36,387 nucleotides of DNA from Oleiagrimonas sp. GTDB lineage: Bacteria > Pseudomonadota > Gammaproteobacteria > Xanthomonadales > Rhodanobacteraceae. Positions 17,356 to 28,400 of the stretch are shown in pieces. Each line of letters opens with the position of its first letter. Positions within the stretch are counted from its first letter, which is position 1. Where the stretch lies: NCBI RefSeq assembly GCF_027858935.1, contig NZ_JAQIBU010000313.1:1-36387 (forward strand), read 5' to 3'. The notes under the pieces are model-generated. The model searched no databases. It was given only the letters and a program-made list of their open reading frames with translations, and was not told the origin of the DNA. The position numbers were made by a program, and so were the translations under genes.

Positions 17356-18660
17356 TCAGGGTGCCTTGAAGTGCTTTTCCAGGCCTTGCCAGCATTCATG
17401 GTAGTCCGCCTGAAGTTGGCGCGATGTCATGGCCTGGCTGGTCGGGTGGATCACCGCGCGGGTCTCGAACATGAAGGCCATGGTATCGACGATATGCTGG
17501 GGTCGGGTCGTGTCGATGGCCGAGGCCTTTTCGAAACTCGCCGCGTCCGGACCGTGTCCACTCATGCAGTTGTGCAGCGAGGCGCCACCCGGCACGAAGC
17601 CACTCCCGTGCCGAGCCTCCTTGGCGTCGTACTCGCCATGCACCAGCCCCATGAACTCGCTGGCCACGTTGCGGTGGTACCAGGGCGGGCGGAAGGTGTC
17701 TTCGGCCACCAGCCAGCGCGGCGGGAAGATCGCAAAGTCGAGGTTGGCCGTGCCCGCCGTGTCACTGGGCGAGGTCAACACCGTGAAGATCGACGGGTCC
17801 GGATGGTCGTAACTGATCGAACCGATGGTGTTGAAGCGGCGCAGGTCGTAGCGATACGGGGCGTAATTGCCATGCCATGCCACCACGTCCAGCGGGCTGT
17901 GGCTGATCCGGGCACTCCACAGGTGACCCTGGAACTTGGCCACCAGTTCAAAGTCGCCCTCGCGATCCTCGTAGGCCGCGACCGGAGACTGGAAATCACG
18001 CGCGTTGGCCAGGCTGTTGGCACCGATCGGACCCAGCTCGGGCAGACGCAGCAACGCGCCGAAGTTTTCGCACACATACCCTTGCGCCGAACCGTCGGGC
18101 AATGAGACCTGGAAACGCACGCCGCGCGGAATCACCGCGACCTGCTGCGGTTCGATCTCCAGCACGCCCAGTTCCGTGGCGATGCGCAATCGCCCCGCCC
18201 GGGGGACCAGCAGCAGCTCGCCATCGGCATCGTAGAAAAAGCGGCCATCCATGTCGCGATTGGCCGCATACAGATGGATACCGATGCCCTGCTGCGCAGC
18301 GGGACCGCCATTGCCGGCCATGCTGTACAGGCCTTCGATGAAATCGGTCGGTGCCTCGGGCAACGGATAGGGATTCCAGCGCAACTGGTTGGGCGTGGCC
18401 GGCTGCTCGTCGAAGCGGTTGTGAAACGCCGCGTGCTCGATGCGCTGGAATGGCTGGTGCACCGCCGCGGGAAGAATGCGGTAGAGCCAGCTGCGCCGAT
18501 TGTCCGCACGCGGCGCGGTGAATGCGGTACCGGACAACTGCTCGGCGTACAGGCCATGCGCCACCCGCTGGGGCGAATTGCGGCCTAGCGGCAGCGCTCC
18601 CGGCACGGCTTCGGTGGCAAATTCGTTGCCGAAACCGGACTGGTATTGCATGGTGGCCAT
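17356..18660 (-). CDS. hmgA: homogentisate 1,2-dioxygenase
   Basis: [51 protein letters not shown]...[35 protein letters not shown]. Confidence 0.97.
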   Translation of the reverse strand: MATMQYQSGFGNEFATEAVPGALPLGRNSPQRVAHGLYAEQLSGTAFTAPRADNRRSWLYRILPAAVHQPFQRIEHAAFHNRFDEQPATPNQLRWNPYPLPEAPTDFIEGLYSMAGNGGPAAQQGIGIHLYAANRDMDGRFFYDADGELLLVPRAGRLRIATELGVLEIEPQQVAVIPRGVRFQVSLPDGSAQGYVCENFGALLRLPELGPIGANSLANARDFQSPVAAYEDREGDFELVAKFQGHLWSARISHSPLDVVAWHGNYAPYRYDLRRFNTIGSISYDHPDPSIFTVLTSPSDTAGTANLDFAIFPPRWLVAEDTFRPPWYHRNVASEFMGLVHGEYDAKEARHGSGFVPGGASLHNCMSGHGPDAASFEKASAIDTTRPQHIVDTMAFMFETRAVIHPTSQAMTSRQLQADYHECWQGLEKHFKAP

Positions 18661-18712
18661 AGGGTTCACTCGTTGGGTGCTGTCGCCTTTGGAAGCCATT
18701 GACTTGAATGGT

Positions 18713-19807
18713 TTACAGCACGCCGCGCTTGATCTGGTCGCGTTCGATGGATTCGAACAGTGCCTGGAAATTGCCCTCGCCGAAGCCCTCGTTGCCCTTG
18801 CGCTGGATGATCTCGAAGAAGATCGGACCGATGCAGTTCTGGGTGAAGATCTGCAGCAGCAGGCGCTTCTTGGTTTCCATGTCGGCGTCGATCAGGATCT
18901 TGTTTCTGGCCAGGCGCGCGAGATCCTCGCCGTGGCGCGGGATACGCTGGTCGATCAGCTCGAAATACGTGTCGGGCGTGTCCAGGAACTCGACGCCGGC
19001 CGCGCGCATCTTTTCCACCGTGGCATAGATATCGTCGGTGAAACAGGCGATGTGCTGGATGCCTTCGCCGTGGTAGGCGTCCAGATACTCGTTGATCTGC
19101 GACTTGGGATTGTCCGACTCGTTCAGCGGGATGCGCACGATGCCGTCCGGAGCGGTCATGGCCTTGGACACCAAGCCGGTCTTGCTGCCCTTGATGTCGA
19201 AGTACTTGATCTCGCGGAAATTGAACAGATCCTCGTAATACGACGACCACTTGCCCATGTTGCCGAAATACAGGTTGTGGGTCAGATGGTCGATGAAGGT
19301 CAGGCCGAAGCCCTGCGGATGCATGTCGACACCCTCGATTGGCGTGTAGTCTGCGTCGTAGATGCTGCCCTTTTCGCCATAGCAGTCCACCAGGTACAGC
19401 ATGCAGTCGCCGATGCCCTTGATCACCGGCGCGTCTACCGCGCGGCTATCGGCCTTGTGCTCGATGGTCTCGCCGCCGTTGGCAAGCACCGCGCGCAAGA
19501 CATCTTCAGCCGGCTTTTCGAAGCGAATCGCGAAGCCGCAGGCACAGGGCCCGTGCTTGGCGGCGAAGTCCGCGGCAAAGGCATCCGGGTCTTCGTTGAC
19601 CAGCAGGTTCACGCCGTTCTGGCGGTATACCGTGATCGGGCGGTGGTTGTGCTTGAGCACCGCCGTGAAGCCCATGCGCTTGAACAGATCATGCAATTCG
19701 CTGGCACGCCCTTGTGGCGCGGCGAACTCGACAAACTCGAACCCGTCGATGCCCATGGGGTTCTCGAATGTGGTGACCTGCATGCCTGGGTCGAGCTGTG
19801 CATTCAT
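18713..19807 (-). CDS. hpd: 4-hydroxyphenylpyruvate dioxygenase
   Basis: [16 protein letters not shown]...[42 protein letters not shown]...[49 protein letters not shown]. Confidence 0.97.
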   Translation of the reverse strand: MNAQLDPGMQVTTFENPMGIDGFEFVEFAAPQGRASELHDLFKRMGFTAVLKHNHRPITVYRQNGVNLLVNEDPDAFAADFAAKHGPCACGFAIRFEKPAEDVLRAVLANGGETIEHKADSRAVDAPVIKGIGDCMLYLVDCYGEKGSIYDADYTPIEGVDMHPQGFGLTFIDHLTHNLYFGNMGKWSSYYEDLFNFREIKYFDIKGSKTGLVSKAMTAPDGIVRIPLNESDNPKSQINEYLDAYHGEGIQHIACFTDDIYATVEKMRAAGVEFLDTPDTYFELIDQRIPRHGEDLARLARNKILIDADMETKKRLLLQIFTQNCIGPIFFEIIQRKGNEGFGEGNFQALFESIERDQIKRGVL

Positions 19808-19894
19808 GGCGGCGGCTCCTGATATCCGGGGGTTGCGTGGGGCCGCTTGTCTGCCGGAACACCCGGGAGAACTTGCGCGGCGCAGACCAAGGTT

Positions 19895-19914
19895 ATAGTT
19901 TCATCTGTAACTAT
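19895..19914. promoter_or_regulatory. inverted repeat ATAGTT-N8-AACTAT, candidate MarR operator
   Basis: Perfect 6-bp dyad in the hpd/marR divergent intergenic region, 20 bp upstream of the marR ATG. Confidence 0.6.
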
Positions 19915-19933
19915 TTGCAAGGGGCAGACTCGC

Positions 19934-20395
19934 ATGCGCAACCACAAGCCGTTGAAACTTGAACGGTTTTTGCCCTACCGACTTTCAATCCTGTCCAATA
20001 TTGTCAGCCAGGCCATCGCCCTCGAGTACCAGCAACGCTTCAGTCTTTCGATGACCGAATGGCGGGTGATGGCGGTGCTGGGGCGCTTCTCGGCGCTGTC
20101 GGCACGCGAAGTGGCCGAGCACACGGCCATGGACAAAGTCGCCGTCAGCCGCGCCCTGTCGCGGCTGGTCGATGCCGGTCGCGTGGACCGCCACCGCCAC
20201 AATGGCGACCGCCGCCGCTCGGTACTGCGGCTGAGCGAGGACGGCTGGCGTGTGCATGATGCGGTCGCTCCCATGGCCCGCGCCCATGAAGAACGCCTGC
20301 TGGCACAACTGGACAAGTCCGAAATCGATACCCTGGCCCGGATCCTGGACAAGCTCGCGCCAGTCCAGGTCCGCGCTGATCCAGATCCAGGGTGA
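19934..20395 (+). CDS. MarR family transcriptional regulator
   Basis: MRNHKPLKLERFLPYRLSILSNIVSQAIALEYQQRFSLSMTEWRVMAVLGRFSALSAREVAEHTAMDKVAVSRALSRLVDAGRVDRHRHNGDRRRSVLRLSEDG. Confidence 0.92.
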   Translation: MRNHKPLKLERFLPYRLSILSNIVSQAIALEYQQRFSLSMTEWRVMAVLGRFSALSAREVAEHTAMDKVAVSRALSRLVDAGRVDRHRHNGDRRRSVLRLSEDGWRVHDAVAPMARAHEERLLAQLDKSEIDTLARILDKLAPVQVRADPDPG

Positions 20396-20475
20396 TGGAT
20401 GGCTTGCGCCAAACAACTCCTGTCATGGCCAGGATGAAGTTTCGAACACTCTGCACCAAGGCCACGTAAGTACGA

Positions 20476-21324
20476 TCAGCCCAGCTGCGCGCGCATTTCC
20501 AGAAGCTCCGGGAAGAACGTCAGGTCCAGTGCCTGCTTGAGGAAAGCGACCCCCGAGGATCCTCCGGTTCCGGCACGCTGACCGATGATGCGCTGGACCG
20601 TCTTCATGTGTCGGAAGCGCCACAGCTGGAAGTTCTCCTCGATATCCACCAGGGTTTCGCACAGGTGGTACTCGGGCCAGAAGTCCTGCGGCGTGCGGTA
20701 GATGCGCTCGAACACCGGCACAAGTCCGGGATCACGCTCGCGTTCGCCACTCCAGTCGCGCTCCAGGCTGGCTTGCGGAACCGCATGCCCCTTGCGTGCC
20801 AGCCAACGCAGCGCCTCGTCGTACAGTCCGGGCGCCTCGAGCACCGCACGCAGGCTTGACTGGCCTTTGGGATCGTGTGCGAACACTTCGAGCATGTCCG
20901 CATGCTTGTTGCCAAGCAGGAATTCCAGGGTGCGGTACTGCAGCGACTGGAATCCCGAAGCCGGACCCAGCTGATCACGGAACTTCAGATACTCGTATGG
21001 CGTCATGGTCTCGAGCACGCCCCACTGCGCATACAGCTGGTGCTGCACCTGCTTGAACCGCGCCAGCACCTTGAGGACCTCGCCGATACGGTCCTCGCGC
21101 AGGAAGCGAAGAGCCGCGCCGAGTTCGTGAACCGCCAGTTTCATCCACAACTCCGCGACCTGGTGCTGGACGATGAACAGCATCTCGTCGTGGTAGGCCG
21201 GTTGCGATACCGGTTGCTGCGCCGAAAGCAGGGTATCCAGATGCAGGTAACCGGCATAGCTGAGACGGTTTTCCAGGTCGCGCTCGATCCCTGCTTCGAG
21301 TTCGCGTCTGTTGTGCTCGGACAT
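20476..21324 (-). CDS. kynA: tryptophan 2,3-dioxygenase
   Basis: [20 protein letters not shown]...[24 protein letters not shown]...[29 protein letters not shown]...[24 protein letters not shown]. Confidence 0.97.
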   Translation of the reverse strand: MSEHNRRELEAGIERDLENRLSYAGYLHLDTLLSAQQPVSQPAYHDEMLFIVQHQVAELWMKLAVHELGAALRFLREDRIGEVLKVLARFKQVQHQLYAQWGVLETMTPYEYLKFRDQLGPASGFQSLQYRTLEFLLGNKHADMLEVFAHDPKGQSSLRAVLEAPGLYDEALRWLARKGHAVPQASLERDWSGERERDPGLVPVFERIYRTPQDFWPEYHLCETLVDIEENFQLWRFRHMKTVQRIIGQRAGTGGSSGVAFLKQALDLTFFPELLEMRAQLG

Positions 21325-21750
21325 GGCGTTCGAATTCCGTGCGTGACGAGGAAGTGCAGCAGCGTATCAGCATGCGCGGCGCACCGCGCCGCATATCAAG
21401 ACCACTTTCGACACATGCATCCAATATCCTGGATTTATTACACTTCTTTCGATATTTGCATCAGACCACTGCTATTTTATGCTGCATCGTACCTTGCGCC
21501 GCAGCATCCGGCTTGTTATCAAGGGCGGCCAGCCGAGGGAAGATTCCTGCGCCGGCCCCACTGGATGGGCCGCCTGCTTCCCGTAACATCCCGCCACGCC
21601 CTGGGCGTGGGATAATTGCTTTTTCGCGCAACAAACCACAGGGCCGCGCCACGACGCATGGGCGTCACGCGTACGCGCTTGCCGGTGCTTCACCGTGCTG
21701 CGCGCCGTATCGGCACGGCCCCGACCGTTTCCATTCCACGGGAGGATCTC

Positions 21751-22842
21751 GTGTCCATCGCCGCCAAGTTTGAAATCAACTATCTGCAGTACCTCGATCC
21801 CGCCGGCCAGCTGGTCGGCAAGGAAAAGGATCTGCCCGCTTTCGCGAAAGACCTGGACCACATGGTCAAGCTGTACAAGCTGATGGTGTCCACGCGCGTG
21901 TTCGACACCAAGTCGATCGCGCTGCAGCGCACCGGCAAGCTGGGCACCTACGCTTCCTGCCTGGGACACGAGGCCGCGCATGTGGGCATCGGCAGCGCCA
22001 TGAAGGACGAGGACGTGTTCGCACCCAGTTATCGCGAATACGGCGCCCAGCTGTATCGCGGCGTGCAGCCCCGCGAGGTCTACACCTACTGGGGTGGCGA
22101 CGAGCGCGGCAGCGACTACCAGAATGAGCCGGCCCGCCACGACTTCGCATGGTCGGTACCGATCGCCACGCAGTGCCTGCATGCCGCAGGCAGTGCGCTG
22201 GCCTTCAAGATCCGCGGCGAGAAGCGCGTGGCCGTATGCACCGTCGGCGACGGCGGGTCCTCCAAGGGCGACTTCTACGGCGCCATCAACATCGCCGGTG
22301 CGCAAAAGCTGCCGCTGGTGGCCGTGATCGTCAACAATCAGTGGGCGATCTCGGTGCCGCGCAGCATCCAGACCGGCGCCGAAACGCTGGCGCAGAAGGC
22401 GCTGGCTGCCGGCCTGCCGACCATCCAGGTGGACGGCAACGACATCATCGCCGTGCGCAAGGCCATGGAAGACGCGCTGGACCGCGCCCGCACCGGCGAG
22501 GGCGCCAGCGTCATCGAGGCAGTCACCTACCGGCTCGGCGACCACACCACGGCCGACGACGCGCGCCGCTATCGCGAAAAAGAAGAAGTCGAGGACGCGC
22601 GCGCCAAGGAACCCCTCAAGCGCCTGCGCACATGGCTGGAATCGAAAAAAGCCTGGGACCAGAAGAAGGAAGACGCCTGGCTCACTGAGTGCGACGAGTG
22701 GATGGACAACGAGGTCAATGCCTATCTGGAGACCAAGACCCAGCCCGTCACGGCGATCTTCGACTACACCTTTGCCGAACTGCCGGAAGACCTCGCGCGC
22801 CAACGCGCCGAGGTCGTGGCGCTGGATTCCAAGGAGCACTGA
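21751..22842 (+). CDS. thiamine-diphosphate dehydrogenase E1 component alpha (pyruvate/branched-chain 2-oxoacid type)
   Basis: GTG start after GGAGGATCTC; CTVGDGGSSKGDFYGAINIAGAQKLPLVAVIVNNQWAIS TPP motif; YRLGDHTTADDARRYR. Confidence 0.93.
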   Translation: MSIAAKFEINYLQYLDPAGQLVGKEKDLPAFAKDLDHMVKLYKLMVSTRVFDTKSIALQRTGKLGTYASCLGHEAAHVGIGSAMKDEDVFAPSYREYGAQLYRGVQPREVYTYWGGDERGSDYQNEPARHDFAWSVPIATQCLHAAGSALAFKIRGEKRVAVCTVGDGGSSKGDFYGAINIAGAQKLPLVAVIVNNQWAISVPRSIQTGAETLAQKALAAGLPTIQVDGNDIIAVRKAMEDALDRARTGEGASVIEAVTYRLGDHTTADDARRYREKEEVEDARAKEPLKRLRTWLESKKAWDQKKEDAWLTECDEWMDNEVNAYLETKTQPVTAIFDYTFAELPEDLARQRAEVVALDSKEH

Positions 22843-22845
22843 CCG

Positions 22846-23826
22846 ATGGCACAGATCACACTCATTGAAGCCGTCACCCAGGCACTGGCCTACGAGATGG
22901 CCCATGACGATTCCGTCGTGGTGCTGGGCGAGGACGTGGGCGTCAACGGCGGCGTATTCCGCGCCACCCAGGGCCTGCAGGAAAAGTTCGGCCCGCTACG
23001 CGTGCTCGACACGCCGCTGGACGAAGCAACCATCGCCGGCACCACCGTGGGCCTGGCCGCGCAGGGCATGAAAGCCATCGCGGAGGCCCAGTTCGAGGGC
23101 TTCATCTATCCGATGATGGAGCAGATCAACTGCCACGCCGCGCGCATGCGCAACCGCACCCGCGGGCGCCTGAGCGTGCCGGCGGTGTTTCGCGCACCGT
23201 GGGGCGGCGGTATCCGCGCGCCCGAGCATCATTCGGAGGCCAACGAGCACCTGTTCACCAACGTGCCGGGCTTGCGCGTGGTCCTGCCGTCTTCGCCGGC
23301 GCGCGCCTACGGCCTGCTGCTGGCCGCGATCCGCGATCCGGATCCGGTGGTGTTCCTCGAACCCAAGCGCATCTACCGCCAGTACAAGGAAGAGGTCCCC
23401 GACGACGGCGAAGCGCTGCCGCTGGACGTGTGCTACGTGCTGCGTGACGGCACCGACGTGACCCTGGTGACCTGGGGCGCGCAGGTCAAGGAATGCCTGG
23501 AAGCTGCCGACGAGCTGGCCGAGGACGGCATCAGCGCCGAGGTCATCGACGTGGCCACTTTGACACCGCTGGACTTCGACACCATCGCCGAATCGGTGGC
23601 CAAGACCGGCCGCTGCGTGATCGTGCACGAGGCCCCCAAGACCGCCGGCTTCGGCGCCGAGATCGCCGCGCGCCTGGCCGAGGAGTGCCTGTTCGACCTG
23701 CTGGCTCCGGTGCATCGCGTGACCGGTTACGACACGCACATCCCGCTGTTCCGCCTGGAAATGAAATACCTGCCCAGCGTGGAGCGCATCGTCGAGGCCG
23801 CGAACAAGACCCTCGCGGTAAGCTGA
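22846..23826 (+). CDS. dehydrogenase E1 component beta
   Basis: MAQITLIEAVTQALAYEMAHDDSVVVLGEDVGVNGGVFRATQGLQEKFGPLRVLDTPLDEATIAGTTVGLAAQGMKAIAEAQFEGFIYPMMEQI. Confidence 0.95.
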   Translation: MAQITLIEAVTQALAYEMAHDDSVVVLGEDVGVNGGVFRATQGLQEKFGPLRVLDTPLDEATIAGTTVGLAAQGMKAIAEAQFEGFIYPMMEQINCHAARMRNRTRGRLSVPAVFRAPWGGGIRAPEHHSEANEHLFTNVPGLRVVLPSSPARAYGLLLAAIRDPDPVVFLEPKRIYRQYKEEVPDDGEALPLDVCYVLRDGTDVTLVTWGAQVKECLEAADELAEDGISAEVIDVATLTPLDFDTIAESVAKTGRCVIVHEAPKTAGFGAEIAARLAEECLFDLLAPVHRVTGYDTHIPLFRLEMKYLPSVERIVEAANKTLAVS

Positions 23827-23834
23827 CACTTTGA

Positions 23835-23934
23835 CCCTCCCCCTGCGAGCACGGGGAGGTCGGGAAGGAGGCGTCGTTTCGGCGCATGACCGAATCGCAC
23901 ACCATCCCAACCCTCCCCTGCCCGCAGGGGAGGG
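23835..23934. repeat. pair of GC-rich palindromic intergenic repeat elements (PLPAGEG-type)
   Basis: CCTCCCC...GGGGAGG (23836-23859) and perfect CCCTCCCCTGC-CC-GCAGGGGAGGG (23911-23934) between E1beta and E2; gives the NPPLPAGEG pseudo-translation in the extended ORF. Confidence 0.7.
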
Positions 23935-23959
23935 CGCCATCTCCAAACATACCCAGGAA

Positions 23960-25306
23960 ATGACCATGGCCGACATCAAGACGTTCAACCTGCCCGACCT
24001 CGGCGAAGGCCTGCCGGACGCCACCATCGTCGAATGGCACGTCAAGGAAGGCGACGAGATCAAGCTCGACGCCGCGCTGGCGTCGATGGAAACCGCCAAG
24101 GCGGTGGTCGATGTGCCTTCACCGTACACCGGCAAGGTGGTCAAGCTGCACGGCGCCGAGGGCGACGTGATCGAAACCGGATCGCCGCTGTGCGACTTCG
24201 AGCCCGACCCGAACGCCAAGCAGCGCGCCGAGTCGCAGGAGACCGGCCACAGCCACGGGCCGAAGAAGAAGAAGGCCGCTTCACCCGCACCGGCACCCGA
24301 ACCGGCGCCCGCCGCCGAAACCAGCGAGCGTGAGGACGAGGGCACCGTGGTCGGCGCCATGGCCAGCGGCAACCAGGTTCACGTGGAGCAGGTCAGCAGC
24401 GCCGGCGGCGTCAAGGCCGTGCCGGCCGTGCGCGCCATGGCCAGAAAGCTCAAGGTCGACCTGGCCCGCGTCAAGCCGAGCGGCGAAGGCGGCGTGATCA
24501 CGATCAAGGACGTCAAGCAGGCCGCAGCCGACGGCTCCGCGGCGCAAGGCAGCGCCCCCGCTCCCGCACCGGCAGCTCCAGCGCCGGCACCGGCGGGTAC
24601 GGGCCAGCGCACCAGCGTGTCGCAGGCCGGCAAGCCCGTGCGCACATCCCCGCCCTCGGTCAAGGCCAGCGGCCAGCCCGAGCAACTCAAGGGCGTACGC
24701 CGCAACATGGCGCGGGTGATGGCCGATGCCCACGCCAGCGTGGTGCAGACCTCGATTGTCGATGACGCCGACCTGCACGCATGGATCGGAAAGCAGGACA
24801 TCACCGCGCGCCTGATCCGTGCCATCGTTGCCGCCTGCAAGCAGGTGCCGGCGCTGAACGCCTGGTTCGACGGCGAGAACCTGAGCCGCACCATGCACCC
24901 GCAGGTGGACATCGGCATCGCCGTGGACACCGACGACGGGCTGTTTGTGCCGGCCCTGCGCAATGCCGACATGCTCGACGCCAACGGCATTCGCACCGGC
25001 ATCAACCGTCTGCGCAGCCAGGTGATGGACCGCTCGATCCCGTCCTCGGAACTGGCCGGCTACACCATCAGCCTGTCCAACTTCGGCATGTTCGCCGGCC
25101 GCTATGCGACTCCGGTCGTGGTGCCCCCGTGCGTGGCCATCATCGGCGCCGGCAAGCTCAGCCACGACGTGGTCGCGGTGATGGGCGGCATCGAGGTGCA
25201 CCGCCGCATGCCGATCAGCCTGACCTTTGATCACCGCGCTGCAACCGGTGGAGAAGCGGCCCGCTTCCTCAAGGCGCTGCTGGACGACCTGGCGCTGCCA
25301 CAGTAG
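23960..25306 (+). CDS. dihydrolipoamide acyltransferase E2 component
   Basis: Lipoyl domain LASMETAKAVVDVPSPYTGKVV; peripheral-binding domain AVPAVRAMARKLKVDLARVKPSGEGGVITIKDV; catalytic LTFDHRAATGGEAARFLKAL. ATG at 23960 or 23966. Confidence 0.94.
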   Translation: MTMADIKTFNLPDLGEGLPDATIVEWHVKEGDEIKLDAALASMETAKAVVDVPSPYTGKVVKLHGAEGDVIETGSPLCDFEPDPNAKQRAESQETGHSHGPKKKKAASPAPAPEPAPAAETSEREDEGTVVGAMASGNQVHVEQVSSAGGVKAVPAVRAMARKLKVDLARVKPSGEGGVITIKDVKQAAADGSAAQGSAPAPAPAAPAPAPAGTGQRTSVSQAGKPVRTSPPSVKASGQPEQLKGVRRNMARVMADAHASVVQTSIVDDADLHAWIGKQDITARLIRAIVAACKQVPALNAWFDGENLSRTMHPQVDIGIAVDTDDGLFVPALRNADMLDANGIRTGINRLRSQVMDRSIPSSELAGYTISLSNFGMFAGRYATPVVVPPCVAIIGAGKLSHDVVAVMGGIEVHRRMPISLTFDHRAATGGEAARFLKALLDDLALPQ

Positions 25307-25335
25307 CTGCCCCGCGCACCACGCCACGGGAAACG

Positions 25336-25364
25336 AAAAGGAGAGGCCGGGCCTCTCCTTTTTT
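25336..25364 (+). terminator. rho-independent terminator after E2
   Basis: AAGGAGAGGCC-G-GGCCTCTCCTT followed by TTTT. Confidence 0.85.
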
Positions 25365-25490
25365 ATGCATTATCCATCACCGCCTTGCAAAGACTTCACC
25401 ATGACTTTCAGTACTTGCTGATGCTCATGCGCCAGATATCCTCACTCTGTTGTTTTCAGCGCTCGTAAACAGTCCACAGGAGATGGTGCG

Positions 25491-28400
25491 ATGAGGATTC
25501 GTCTGCAGGAATGGATGTTCGGCCTGTGCGTGATGGCTGGACTTGGATGGACCATGACGGCTTTGGCCGCATCACCCACCGTACCTCCAGCAACTTCTGG
25601 ACCGATCAAGGCGCTGATCCGCTACCCGACCATGCACGGCGACACCGTGGTGTTTGAAGCCGGTGGCAACCTCTGGAAAACCTCCTTGAGTGGCGGTACG
25701 GCCACCCGACTGACCTCGGACAGCGGGTTTGACATGGCACCGCATTTTTCACCGAACGGCCGCTGGATTGCCTTCACCGGCTGGTACCAGGGCAATACCG
25801 ATGTCTATCTGATCCCGTCCGCGGGTGGTCCGGTCAAACGCCTTACGTATCATTCGATCAACGCCAAGATCGGCAAGGACAAGCTGCGCCCGATGCAGGA
25901 CAACACGGTGGTGGGATGGACGCCGGACAGCAAAAAGGTCGTTTTCCTTTCGCGCCGCGACAGCTTCAACCCGCAGGTGATGCATGCTTACACCGTTGCG
26001 GTCGGTGGCGGCCTGCCCAAACAGTTGCCGTTACCCTGGACCGGTCCGTTGTCGTTCAATGCCAACGGACATGAGGTGGCCTACAACAAGCTCAGCCGGG
26101 TCTACCGCCCGTTTCACCGCAAGCACTATTTCGGTGGCCAGGCGCAGGACATATGGACCTACGATTTCAATACAGGAAAGTCGCGCCAGATCACCCACTG
26201 GAAAGGCGCCGACGTGTGGCCGATGTGGCATGGCGACAGCATCTATTTCACTTCGGACCGCGGCTCTCACGGCGTTCAGAATCTGTGGGTGTATTCGTTC
26301 AGCAAAGACCATTTCACTCAGCTGACCCATTTCGACACCTATGACATCGACTCACCGACGCTGGGCCGCGATGGCATTGCCCTGTCCGACGGTGGTGATC
26401 TGTACGTCTACCGCTTTGCCGACAAGAAGCTGCAAAAGATCGATGTACGCGTCCCGACTGATGGCGTGGATTCACAGCCGTATTGGGTCGACGCCGGCAA
26501 ACATGTTTCCAGCGCGGCGGTCTCACCCAACGGCAAGCTGGCCGTGTTTTCCGCACACGGCGCCCTGTTCACGGTGCCCGCAAAATATGGCAGCACCGAA
26601 ACCCTGACGCACGACCCCGCCGCCGACGAACGGGATCCGGCATGGTCCCCCGACGGCACGCAGATCGCCTACATCCTCGCCAAGGGCCGCAGCGATGAAA
26701 TCGCGTTGCGCAGCGCAACGGGTGGGCCGCCGAAGCTGCTGACCCACCATTCAAGCATCAGCTATCAGGGGCCGCTGACGTGGAGTCCGGATGGCAAGTG
26801 GATCACCTACGTCGACTCCAACGAGCACCTGTGGCTGCAGAACGTCAAGACCGCAAAGCGCTTCAAGGTGGCCACCGACCCAAGCAGTCGGTTCGGCTTC
26901 AGGGATATCGCCTGGTCGCCGGGCAGCGACTGGCTCGCCTTCTCGCGGGCACTGCCCGACCACAAGAGTGGCTTGTTCCTCTACCACGTGACCGATCATA
27001 GCCTGCACGGGATCAGCAGCGGCCGTTTCGACGACTTCTCACCGGCCTTTTCGAGCAATGGCAAGTACCTGTTCTTTGCCTCGAACCGGCTGGTCAATCC
27101 GGCCATGTCCGGATTCGATGAAACCATGGCCAGCCTCGACAGCAGCGGCTTGTATGCCGCCACCCTGAACGCGGACACCGCATCACCGCTGGCGCCACGC
27201 GAGCCCAAGGCCGTGGACGATCACCACGACAAGCACAAGTCGGGCAAAGACGACAAAACCTCGACTGCTCACACCGGCCCGCTGCACATCGACCTCAAGG
27301 GTTTGATGTCGCGCGCCGTCCAGTTGCCGGTGCCTGCGGCCAATATCGGCGACGTGGTCGCCAGCCACGGCGTGGTGTTCTACAACACCCGCCCCAACCC
27401 GGTGCTCGGCGGACAGCTGACTGGCGAGAAACCCCAGTTGCGTGCCTACAACCTCGCCAAACGCAAGGATCTGACCCTGGACAATGGCGGAAGCGACCTG
27501 ATGCTGTCGGCCGATGGCTCGACCCTGCTCTTTCAGTCCAATGGTCATTGGGTTTTGCGTCCGGGCAAGTTCGACAAGAAGGCCAAGGACAAGAAGCTGG
27601 ACCTGGCCCATGTGCGTCGCTGGGTTGAGCCGCGCGCCGAATGGAACACGAGCTTCGAGGAAGCATGGCGCAATGTGCGCGATCACTTCCTCAACCCCGA
27701 GCTGATCAAGTCCCGGTGGGCCGCCATCGGCGCGCGTTATCGTCGTCTGCTGCCGCTGGCAACCAGCAACAACGACGTCACCTGGTTGATTGCCAACATG
27801 ATGGCAACACCGGGTGAGAGCCACATGTACATCGGTGGCGGAAGCTCCAGCGGATCATGGAAGAGTCCGGCATCGACGACCGCCGACCTGGGCGCCGATT
27901 TCGCCCTTGACCCGGCTTCCGGGCGCTACAAGCTCTCGCGCATCTACCATGGCGACAACACCATCCCGAACTATCGCGCACCTCTCGCCCAGCCCGGCCT
28001 CAAGGTGGCGGTGGGCGACTATGTGCTGGCCATCAACGGTCAGTCACTGAAATCGCCGACCAATCCATACGCCCTGCTCAGCGGGACCTACGGGACCACG
28101 GTTCGCCTGCGCTTGTCGAAAGACGCTTCCGGCAAGCATGCCTGGACCATCCGCGTGAAACCCGTGGCCAGCGCCGCCAAACTGCACCTGCTGGCGTGGA
28201 TCCGGCACAATCGCAAGGAGGTCAGCAAGCTCTCCGGCGGCAAGATCGGCTATGTCTATATGGAGGACATGGAAGCCACCGGCATGCACGAGTTCATCCG
28301 CCAGTACTACAGCCAGACCCACAAGCAGGCGATCATTTTTGATGATCGCTGGAACCTGGGCGGTTTTATCGACCCGTTCCTGTTTGATCGCATCGACCGT

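Noticed and set aside
20376-20389. CTGATCCAGATCCA, near-FNR box at the 3' end of marR
   Set aside because: Second half-site is ATCCA, it lies within coding sequence, and no gene start is suitably placed (the next gene, kynA, is convergent).
23831-23959. N-terminal extension of the E2 ORF (MTLPLRARGGREGG...PLPAGEG)
   Set aside because: Translation of intergenic palindromic repeats; real start is at 23960/23966 before MADIKTF.
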